The notes beneath the pieces were generated by a model that saw nothing but the letters and a program-made list of their open reading frames with translations, had not been told where the DNA came from and searched no databases. Positions 15,985 through 23,483 of a DNA stretch of 64,000 bases are shown in pieces. Both the position numbers and the translations under genes were made by a program. How positions within the stretch are numbered: position 1 is the stretch's first letter; each line of letters begins with the position of its first letter. The stretch is from CAKRPJ01 sp934376955 (lineage in GTDB: Bacteria; Bacillota; Clostridia; Lachnospirales; Lachnospiraceae), in the NCBI GenBank assembly GCA_934376955.1, contig CAKRPJ010000002.1, forward strand, positions 1 through 64,000. The letters are read 5' to 3'.

Positions 15985-17700
15985 TTACCGTGGTGAGGTG
16001 ATCTCTACAGTCCTGCCGCCGAGATCCTCATAAATACGATGGGAGATGGAGATCACGGTTCTTCCTCTTGATGCACGCTGCAGAGCAGTCAGAACACGGG
16101 CCTCTGTTTCGGAGTCAAGATTTGCGGTGATCTCATCGAGAAGCAGCACAGCCGGATCGGAGGCAGCGGCCCGGGCGATCGATAAGAGCTGCCATTCGCC
16201 TTGCGAAAACAAGCCCTCAGTGCAGAGGGTCAGATATCCGTCCGGAAGCAGCCGGATCGCTTCATCGATCCCGGAAAGTCTGGCAGCCTTTTGGGCCATT
16301 TCCATAGTAATGGAAGGATCGGACAGCGTGATCTGATCCAGCACCGTGCCGGGGACACGGGAAAACCTCTGTTCGACGCAGCAGATACAGGAACGGCGTT
16401 TTTCATCGGGGATATCAAAAGCATGAATGCCTCCGATCGTGACCGAACCTGCCTGAGGCGGATACAGTCCGAGAAGAAGACGAAAGATCGTGCTTTTTCC
16501 GGCCCCGGTACGCCCGATGAGGGTTACATGCTCCCCTTTATTTACAGTCATAGAAAAATCGACCAGCACAGGATGTTCATCGTAACCGAAGGTGACATGG
16601 GAAATAACCACGTCCCCCTGTGCCTGGTCTTTTTTTATCTCAATCGAGAAGTCTTCCACCTCTTTAGGTGGTGAGTAATAGCAAATTGGTTTCAGTGGGA
16701 GGTGGGTCTCCGACTGAGATAAACGCTCCTTAAGGGCGAGAAACGCATTGATCCGGCTGACACCGGCCATGGCAGATTGCACAGCCTGTATTTCCATCCC
16801 CAGACTTTCTATTGGGGCAAAGATACGCGAAATGTAATTGATGACAGCAACGGAGGTGCCGACCGACATTCCGAAAAGAGTAAGGAATTCCGGTCTTTTT
16901 GAGGCGGAGAGCAGCATGACGATGCCGACAACGGCAGCGTTTAATAAAAGTACGACCGGAGAATAAACGGCATCATAAAAATTGGTTTTCTCCATGGCAC
17001 GGTAGCTTTCCGTGATCCGTCGGTCATAGCGCTGTTCCATATATGATTCCATCCCGAGAAGGCGTATGGTTCTTATGTTGTGGAGTGCTTCCGGCACTTG
17101 TGCGGAAACTGCGGCAACGGCACGGCGGTTTTCCAACTGTGATGCAAGCATTCTTTTCTGCACAAGCCGCGTAAAGGCGGCAAAGGGCGGAAGGATGAAA
17201 AGTAAGATCAGGGCAAGTCCGGGATTCTTCATCGCGATGACGGCCATGATGGAGATGATCCGGCAGGCGTCCGCAGCCATACTGATAATACCGGAGGTAA
17301 ACAGCGTTTCTACCGTATTTACATCTCCGGAAAAACGGGCAGCAAGTGTGCCGGGTTCCTGTTCCGAAAGTGTTTTTGCAGGGAGGCGCTTAAGCTTCCC
17401 TGCCATTTCCGAACGCAGGGCATGGGTCATTTTCTGACCAAAGAGCACCAGCAAAGCTTCCTGCGCGGAGGAGGTTCCGTTTTCGAGAAGGACACTTCCA
17501 AAATACAGGAGTACAGCAGCAAAGGATAAGGAATATCCGTCTGTCAGCCGGTCGATGATCCTTGCCAGCAGTAAAGGAGGTATGAGGGAGGCAATTACGG
17601 ATACCGTAACACACAAAATCACTCCCACAGTAAGAAAGCAGTGAGACAGCGCTTCTTTTTTTATGATCGAAAAAACACTTATGTCTTTATTCGTTTTCAC
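15985..17700 (-). CDS. ABC exporter subunit B (permease-ATPase fusion)
   Basis: About 571 residues: six-helix ABC transporter membrane domain (to about 310) and ATPase domain (about 358-565). Walker A is GRTGAGKST and Walker B LLLDE with the catalytic glutamate, but the signature motif is FSQGE instead of LSGGQ. It complements its partner, whose signature is intact and Walker B ends in Asp, as in asymmetric heterodimeric exporters. The GTG at 17700 has GGAGG 8 nt away and overlaps the upstream gene by 14 nt, implying translational coupling. Residues about 326-356, in the interdomain linker, are encoded by a palindromic repeat. Confidence 0.9.
   Translation of the reverse strand: MKTNKDISVFSIIKKEALSHCFLTVGVILCVTVSVIASLIPPLLLARIIDRLTDGYSLSFAAVLLYFGSVLLENGTSSAQEALLVLFGQKMTHALRSEMAGKLKRLPAKTLSEQEPGTLAARFSGDVNTVETLFTSGIISMAADACRIISIMAVIAMKNPGLALILLFILPPFAAFTRLVQKRMLASQLENRRAVAAVSAQVPEALHNIRTIRLLGMESYMEQRYDRRITESYRAMEKTNFYDAVYSPVVLLLNAAVVGIVMLLSASKRPEFLTLFGMSVGTSVAVINYISRIFAPIESLGMEIQAVQSAMAGVSRINAFLALKERLSQSETHLPLKPICYYSPPKEVEDFSIEIKKDQAQGDVVISHVTFGYDEHPVLVDFSMTVNKGEHVTLIGRTGAGKSTIFRLLLGLYPPQAGSVTIGGIHAFDIPDEKRRSCICCVEQRFSRVPGTVLDQITLSDPSITMEMAQKAARLSGIDEAIRLLPDGYLTLCTEGLFSQGEWQLLSIARAAASDPAVLLLDEITANLDSETEARVLTALQRASRGRTVISISHRIYEDLGGRTVEITSPR
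16634..16723. repeat. Palindromic repeat inserted in frame in an ABC gene
   Basis: A 90-bp long-form copy with terminal inverted repeats (TTTATCTCAATCG on the left; right end complement TTTATCTCAGTCGGAGACCC). Inside are CCACCTCTTTAGGTGG, a small hairpin, and the 35-nt core shared with 2706-2740. The length is 30 codons and the minus-strand frame stays open, so it lengthens the linker between membrane and ATPase domains. Confidence 0.8.
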
Positions 17701-19438
17701 TATGTTGACCTCCGATCTGATTTTCATAGAGGTGCCGGTAGGCAGGGACAGCTATCATCAGCTCGTCGTGACTGCCGACGATGGCTTTTCCGCCATCCAT
17801 GAAAATGATCTTTTTCATTTGCGGAAAATGATACAGCCTATGGGAAATCAAAAAAACGATCTTATCGTCTGCATAATCCTTAAGCTTTTCAAATATGATA
17901 TCCTCCGTTTTCCGGTCGAGGGCAGAGAAGGGATCATCGAGGACCATGATCGGCCGGGAATGGGCCAATGTTCTTGCCAGAGCCAGTCTTTGAGCTTGTC
18001 CGCCGGAAAGCCGCATGCCGTTGTTTCCAAGCACCGTCTTGATGCCATTCTCCATTGCAAGCACCTCGTCCTTTAACGCAGAAAGCGAAAGATAGGGCAG
18101 GGGATCCATATCAAGTCCGCAGCATACATTATTTTTGATCGTATCGGCAAAGAGCTCTGTATCGTGGCCGAGATATCCCAACAGTCCGGCAGCCTCACGC
18201 ATCGAAAGATCGGAAAGCTCCCGATTTCCGAAGCGGATAGAGCCTTTATACGGGGCCTCACAAAGAAATACTCGCCCGAGAGTTGACTTTCCTCCGGCAA
18301 TCGGGCCGGTCACACCAATCATGTCCCCGGGTTGAGCCGTAAGTGAAAGGCCGGAAAAAATCGGCTGTTCTCCATAGGAGAAAGAAAGCTCCTTGATGGT
18401 GAGGGTATCCGGTTCCTCTGCCTTAAGGGCTTCAAGCGGTGCAGGCTGTTTCATAAGGGGTCGTATTCTTTTCCATGAAATTGAAGCCTTTTGTACGGAA
18501 TTAAAGAGCTTGGCCGCCTTTGAAGATTTCACGGTCATTTTAGTAAAACAGGAAAGAAACGTTGTAAAGGCTGCGATATCCCAATGAGTCCACCCATCTC
18601 CGGCCACATTTTTCGCCCCATACCAAAGGATAAAGATCACTCCCATGCCGGAGATGGCAAGATAAAGGGGAGGCAGGGCAGACTGCCATACATTGCTTTT
18701 GACGGCAGCACGTTCATAATCCTTCAGATTATCTTCGTAGCAGCCTGTTCTTATGTCCTCACAGCCATATATTCGATAGGTCATGGCGTTTTCGGCCCGG
18801 TCAAGGATGGCACTGTCCATAGCTGCCGCTGCCTTCTTTAATGACGCACCGGCACGTTGTATGGGCTTTTTCATATAAGCCGCACAAATATAGGAGATAG
18901 GAGTAAAAAGAAGGCTGATAAGAGCCAACCGCCATTCATAGATAAGGAGCATGACGACATATCCGATAAGTACAACACCGGTGTCAAACAGCTCCGTTGT
19001 GAATTTCCGCATTCCCTCTGCACAGTCATCCACATCTGAGATAGCTTTAGTCATTATATTTCCGGCATTTTCATTTTTTAAGGATGTCCCCCTCTGCCTG
19101 AGCAGATTGGCATACAGGACGCCCTTCATTCTCCTGTTGATATTATTGGAGAAACGACGGACATAAAAACGCTTTAAAAAGCGGGCTGACTGGACGGCCA
19201 GCACGACGGCAAGGTAGGCGGATACCAGTATTTTCATTGTTGAGGCGTTTTTGCTTCCACGGAGGATATCGGAAAGGCACTGGGCAAGCTGACCCTCAAA
19301 CCACGGGGTTGCCAGAAGTCCGATATTATAAAACAGACCGGAAAGGGTGACAAGGATTAGCACCCTCCATTCTGCCTGAAAATACGAGCCGATCCTGTCA
19401 GGATGGGGATTTTTTTGTGGCTTCTTATTTGTATTCAT
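17687..19438 (-). CDS. ABC exporter subunit A (permease-ATPase fusion)
   Basis: About 583 residues with six membrane helices (about 25-310) and an ATPase domain (about 345-575). Walker A is GPIAGGKST, the signature is RLSGGQAQR, and Walker B is VLDDPFSALD, with Asp replacing the catalytic glutamate. Its ATP site is therefore the probable degenerate one of the heterodimer, the active one combining this LSGGQ with subunit B's Walker motifs. The start is uncertain: GTG 19450, ATG 19447 or ATG 19438 with AAGGAA at 19451-19456. Substrate is unknown; the family includes multidrug and peptide exporters. Confidence 0.9.
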   Translation of the reverse strand: MNTNKKPQKNPHPDRIGSYFQAEWRVLILVTLSGLFYNIGLLATPWFEGQLAQCLSDILRGSKNASTMKILVSAYLAVVLAVQSARFLKRFYVRRFSNNINRRMKGVLYANLLRQRGTSLKNENAGNIMTKAISDVDDCAEGMRKFTTELFDTGVVLIGYVVMLLIYEWRLALISLLFTPISYICAAYMKKPIQRAGASLKKAAAAMDSAILDRAENAMTYRIYGCEDIRTGCYEDNLKDYERAAVKSNVWQSALPPLYLAISGMGVIFILWYGAKNVAGDGWTHWDIAAFTTFLSCFTKMTVKSSKAAKLFNSVQKASISWKRIRPLMKQPAPLEALKAEEPDTLTIKELSFSYGEQPIFSGLSLTAQPGDMIGVTGPIAGGKSTLGRVFLCEAPYKGSIRFGNRELSDLSMREAAGLLGYLGHDTELFADTIKNNVCCGLDMDPLPYLSLSALKDEVLAMENGIKTVLGNNGMRLSGGQAQRLALARTLAHSRPIMVLDDPFSALDRKTEDIIFEKLKDYADDKIVFLISHRLYHFPQMKKIIFMDGGKAIVGSHDELMIAVPAYRHLYENQIGGQHSENE

Positions 19439-19565
19439 ACAGATCATCACTTCCTTACCGGTTATTATAATACTTCGGATGATTTTAGAAAAGACGAAGA
19501 TGAACGAATATTTGGAATGGAAGAAATCTTCTTTGAATATTTCTGTGCAATTTGCAATATTTTGC

Positions 19566-19594
19566 TTGTGTTTTTTGAAAATTTTTGGTAGAAT
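19566..19594 (+). promoter_or_regulatory. Promoter of the EF-G-like gene
   Basis: TTGTGT (19566-19571), 17-nt spacer, TAGAAT (19589-19594). A roughly 70-nt untranslated leader follows. Confidence 0.5.
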
Positions 19595-19670
19595 ATTCGC
19601 ATAGGTTAAGAGATAGATCGATACAATTCTCTTATAGCCGACGACTAATATTGTACGGGAGGAATTGAAT

Positions 19671-21776
19671 ATGGACGTTTATGGAACAAAACAGATCCGC
19701 AATGTTGTACTCTTGGGCCACGGTGGCGCCGGTAAATCTACGGTAGCAGAAGCATTGGCGTATTTAACCGGCGTCACAAAAAGAATGGGAAAAATTTCTG
19801 ACGGAAATACCATCAGTGATTTTGACAAAGAAGAAATTAAAAGACAATTTTCAATTTCCACCAGCCTGATCCCGCTTGAATATGAAGGTGCTGAGGGCAA
19901 GATCAAGATCAATTTGTTAGATACGCCGGGCTACTTTGATTTCGTTGGCGAAGTAGAAGAAGCTGTAAGCGTTGCAGATGCAGCCATTATCGTTGTCAAC
20001 TGTAAGGCAGGTATCGAGGTCGGTACCGAAAAGGCATGGGAGTTATGTGAAGAATACAGACTTCCGAGAATTATTTTCGTTACAAATATGGATGATGACC
20101 ATGCTTCCTTCCGTGAGCTGGTACTGAAGCTGGAAAAGAAATTCGGCAGAAAGATCGCTCCGTTCCAGGTGCCGATCCGTGAAAATGAAAAATTCGTGGG
20201 ATTTGTAAACGCCGTTAAGATGCAGGGCAGACGTTTTACAACCTTCTCCGCTTATGAGGAATGTGAGATTCCGGAATATACTAAGAAGAATCTGGGAATT
20301 ATCCGTGATGCTCTGATTGAGGCTGTTGCCGAGACAAGTGAAGAATACATGGAGCGTTACTTCTCAGGAGAAGAATTTACACAGGACGAGATCTATACAG
20401 CAGTTCAGACGCATGTATGCGAAGGAAATATCGTCCCGGTAATGATGGGCTCCGGCATCAACTGTCAGGGCTTCAGCGCTCTGTTAAACGCCATCGACCG
20501 TTACTTCCCGTCTCCGGATGAAGCAGGTGAGTGTATCGGCGTAGATGTGTCCAACGGCGAGCGCTTTACCGCAAAATATAATCAGGAGGTATCCCTCTCC
20601 GCGAAAGTATTTAAGACCATGGTAGATCCGTTTATCGGAAAATATTCGATGATGAAGATCTGTACCGGTATTCTTAAGCCGGACAGCACGATCTACAATG
20701 TCAATAAGGATACAGAAGAAAAGATCGCCAAGGTCTATGTATTAAGAGGTAAAGAGGTTATTGAGGTTCCGGAGCTGAAGGCCGGTGATATCGGTGCTGT
20801 TGCAAAGCTTTCCGTGACTCAGACAGGCGATACGATCGCTCTCAGAAGCGCACCGATCGTTTACCACAAGCCGAAGATCTCCGTTCCGTATACATATATG
20901 CGTTATGCAGCTAAGACTAAGGGTGATGAGGATAAGATCTCCAGCGCACTGTCTAAGCTTATGGAAGAAGATCTCACTCTTAAAGCAGTCAATGACGTGG
21001 AAAACCGTCAGAGCTTACTTTATGGTATCGGTGACCAGCAGCTGGAGATTGTTGTCAGCAAGCTTTCCGGAAGATATAAGGTTGAGGTCGAGCTCTCCAA
21101 GCCGAAATTCGCTTTCCGTGAAACGATCCGCAAGAAAGTGGAAGCTCCGGGCAGATATAAAAAGCAGTCCGGCGGACACGGACAGTTTGGTGATGTCAAG
21201 ATGTCCTTCGAGCCGTCCGGCGATCTGGAGAAGCCGTATGTATTTGAAGAAAAGGTATTTGGCGGTGCTGTTCCGAAGAACTACTTCCCGGCAGTTGAGA
21301 AGGGTATTCAGGAATGCTGCGTGAAGGGACCGTTAGCTGCATATCCGGTCGTTGGTATCAAGGCAACCCTGCTGGATGGCTCCTATCATCCGGTGGACTC
21401 CTCTGAAATGGCATTCAAGATGGCTGCAACACTGGCATTCAAGAAGGGCTTTATGGAAGCCAACCCGGTTCTTCTGGAACCCATCGCTTCTCTTAAGGTC
21501 GTTGTTCCGGATAAGTTTACCGGCGATGTAATGGGTGATCTGAACAGAAGGAGAGGCCGTGTTCTGGGTATGAATTCCCTGCATGGCGGAAAACAGGAGA
21601 TCGTTGCAGACGTTCCGATGTCAGAGCTGTTCGGCTACAATACAGATCTTCGTTCCATGACCGGCGGTATCGGACTCTTTTCTTACGAGTTCAGCCGCTA
21701 TGAGCAGGCTCCGGGCGACGTTCAGAAGAAAGAAGTCGAGGCAAGAGCATCTAAGGTTGAGCAGGCTGATGTATAA
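19671..21776 (+). CDS. Elongation factor G-like GTPase
   Basis: A 701-residue EF-G paralogue with the G domain and domains II-V in order. The motifs differ from canonical FusA: G1 is GHGGAGKST (16-24) where EF-G has GHIDAGKTT, G3 DTPG is intact, and G4 is TNMDDD rather than NKxD. Domain IV and V landmarks such as KKQSGGHGQFGDVK and PVGI-type strands are present. Such proteins occur beside true EF-G in Clostridia; whether it drives translocation, recycling or protection from stalling is unknown. ATG 19671 has GGGAGGA 7 nt away. A terminator follows. Confidence 0.9.
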   Translation: MDVYGTKQIRNVVLLGHGGAGKSTVAEALAYLTGVTKRMGKISDGNTISDFDKEEIKRQFSISTSLIPLEYEGAEGKIKINLLDTPGYFDFVGEVEEAVSVADAAIIVVNCKAGIEVGTEKAWELCEEYRLPRIIFVTNMDDDHASFRELVLKLEKKFGRKIAPFQVPIRENEKFVGFVNAVKMQGRRFTTFSAYEECEIPEYTKKNLGIIRDALIEAVAETSEEYMERYFSGEEFTQDEIYTAVQTHVCEGNIVPVMMGSGINCQGFSALLNAIDRYFPSPDEAGECIGVDVSNGERFTAKYNQEVSLSAKVFKTMVDPFIGKYSMMKICTGILKPDSTIYNVNKDTEEKIAKVYVLRGKEVIEVPELKAGDIGAVAKLSVTQTGDTIALRSAPIVYHKPKISVPYTYMRYAAKTKGDEDKISSALSKLMEEDLTLKAVNDVENRQSLLYGIGDQQLEIVVSKLSGRYKVEVELSKPKFAFRETIRKKVEAPGRYKKQSGGHGQFGDVKMSFEPSGDLEKPYVFEEKVFGGAVPKNYFPAVEKGIQECCVKGPLAAYPVVGIKATLLDGSYHPVDSSEMAFKMAATLAFKKGFMEANPVLLEPIASLKVVVPDKFTGDVMGDLNRRRGRVLGMNSLHGGKQEIVADVPMSELFGYNTDLRSMTGGIGLFSYEFSRYEQAPGDVQKKEVEARASKVEQADV

Positions 21777-21805
21777 AATGTCTGTATAGTATAACTGTGT
21801 TTGAT

Positions 21806-21843
21806 AAGATCCGGTTCTCGAAGATTTTGAGACCGGATCTTTT
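21806..21843 (+). terminator. Terminator after the EF-G-like gene
   Basis: Stem AAGATCCGGTTCTC against GAGACCGGATCTT followed by TT; a one-base bulge. Confidence 0.88.
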
Positions 21844-21874
21844 AAAATATTTGACAGCAGAAAGGAAAGCAAAC

Positions 21875-23056
21875 ATGTGGGAACAATGTAAGGAACTTCA
21901 GGAGGAATTAGTAACAATAAGGAGGGAGCTCCATCAGATCCCGGAGATCGGGGCAGAGCTCCCGAAAACAAAAGCGTACATAATGAATATGCTGACCCGG
22001 ATGGGGATCCCGTTTAAAGAGAATAAGAGCGACAGCGGCCTGATCGCAGAGATCAAAGGCGGTATGCCGGGAAAAACGATCGCGCTCCGAGCTGATATGG
22101 ACGCTCTCCCAATCAAGGAGGCCAATGAGGTCGATTATATCTCAAAGCACGAGGGCTGTATGCATGGCTGCGGGCATGATACCCATGTGACCATGCTTTT
22201 GGGGGCCGCGAAGGTTTTAAATGAAAATAAAGCTAATATCAAGGGTACGGTCAGACTTTTGTTCCAGACGGATGAGGAATCCTCCAGAGGTGCCGAGCGT
22301 ATAATCAATGAGGGCGGTCTGGACGGGGTCGACGCGATCTTTGGAACCCATATCGGAACGATCCTTTCAAAGGATATCAAATCCGGTACAATGATCTGCT
22401 CTCCGGGCTGCTGCATGGCATCCTTTGATAAATTTGTAATAAAAGTTAAAGGAAACGGCTGCCATGGTTCTACACCGGAAAAGGGAATCGATCCGATCAA
22501 TATCGCATCCCATATCGTCATCAACCTTCAGGAGATCATCGCACGGGAAATCTCTGCGGTAAAGCCGGCGGTGCTGACGATCGGACATATCGAAGCCGGC
22601 TTTGCTTACAATGTGATCCCTTCCGAGGCCGTGATCGAGGGTACGATCCGTGCTGTCGAGGAGAGTGTCCGCAGACAGTTAGCTGACCGGATTGGTGAGA
22701 TCGCAGAGGCAACTGCCCGTACCTTCCGCGGAGAGGCGGAGTATGAGATGGTCTGGGGAGCTCCACCTGTGATCAATGATCCGGAAATGGCTAAACTGGC
22801 AGCGGCCTGTGCCAAGGAGGTCGTTGGTGCTGACAATGTGATCGATCATGTGGATGCGCCGAATATGGGCGGTGAAGACTTTGCCTATTATGTGGAGAAG
22901 ATCCCGGGAGCATTTATGTTCTTAAGCTCCTCAAATCCCGAAAAGCATACAGACGTTCCGCATCATAATCCGAAATTCAACGTGGATGAGGATGTGTTCT
23001 GGATCGGTTCGGCGGTGTTTGTAAATATTGTAGAAAAGTTTCTCGGTATGAAATAG
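21875..23056 (+). CDS. M20 family amidohydrolase
   Basis: A 393-residue cytosolic metallo-amidohydrolase of the M20D type (IAA-amino acid, hippurate or N-acyl-amino acid hydrolases). Zinc-binding MHGCGHDTH is at about 96-104, with RADMDALPI (72-80) before it. The dimerisation lid domain follows at about 180-290, with HGSTPEKGIDP, and the C-terminal metal ligand region has MGGEDFAYY. The natural substrate is not predictable. The ATG at 21875 is chosen because the longer frame starts inside the EF-G terminator region. Confidence 0.93.
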   Translation: MWEQCKELQEELVTIRRELHQIPEIGAELPKTKAYIMNMLTRMGIPFKENKSDSGLIAEIKGGMPGKTIALRADMDALPIKEANEVDYISKHEGCMHGCGHDTHVTMLLGAAKVLNENKANIKGTVRLLFQTDEESSRGAERIINEGGLDGVDAIFGTHIGTILSKDIKSGTMICSPGCCMASFDKFVIKVKGNGCHGSTPEKGIDPINIASHIVINLQEIIAREISAVKPAVLTIGHIEAGFAYNVIPSEAVIEGTIRAVEESVRRQLADRIGEIAEATARTFRGEAEYEMVWGAPPVINDPEMAKLAAACAKEVVGADNVIDHVDAPNMGGEDFAYYVEKIPGAFMFLSSSNPEKHTDVPHHNPKFNVDEDVFWIGSAVFVNIVEKFLGMK

Positions 23057-23087
23057 CTTTAGAACCCTCCGTAAAAGGATCGAATGC

Positions 23088-23116
23088 TTGACAGAAGCCG
23101 TGAAGTATGGTAAATT
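23088..23116 (+). promoter_or_regulatory. Promoter of the leuS T-box leader
   Basis: TTGACA (23088-23093), 17-nt spacer, TAAATT (23111-23116). The -35 is a perfect consensus. Confidence 0.75.
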
Positions 23117-23122
23117 ATTTTT

Positions 23123-23428
23123 CAGCTTAAATACTTTGATGAGGAATAGTAGGAAACGCAGGGAATACAGAGAGCCGCCGGTAGGTGTGAGGCGGATTCC
23201 GGAGCATTCTGAACTCGCCTCGGAGTAGCTTGCTGAAGGGAGCGCTGCGTGTATATTTTATGCAGCTTCTGTGTAGGTCAAGCCGGCCCGACCGTTAACA
23301 GGATTTGAGAGCATGTGGACGTATACCGATACCAATTTCGGTATTTAGGTGTCGGCATGAAATAGAGTGGTACCGCGTGAGTTTAAGCCCCCACGTCTCT
23401 ATAATTTATAGAGCGAGGGGCTTTTTTT
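23123..23428 (+). ncRNA. T-box leader of leuS (Leu specifier)
   Basis: T-box sequence GAGTGGTACCGCG at 23365-23377. The specifier is the CTC codon in GAACTCGCC (23214-23216), matching leucine. Stem I features AGAG and GGTGTGAGG lie upstream. The overlapping terminator comes next and leuS follows, so uncharged tRNA-Leu should raise leuS expression. Confidence 0.92.
23385..23428 (+). terminator. T-box regulated terminator of leuS
   Basis: Outer stem AAGCCCC against GGGGCTT with an inner CTCTAT/ATAGAG hairpin, followed by TTTTTT. Confidence 0.88.
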
Positions 23429-23465
23429 ATGGAACAGGAAATTCCGAGAAATTCCCTGTTTATGC
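23429..23465. repeat. Terminator-adjacent hairpin repeat, diverged copy
   Basis: ATGGAACAGGAAATTCC and AAATTCCCTGTTTATG arms directly after the leader terminator T run, close to the repeat at 3511-3546. Confidence 0.7.
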
Positions 23466-23483
23466 AGAATGGAGGAAAACGTC

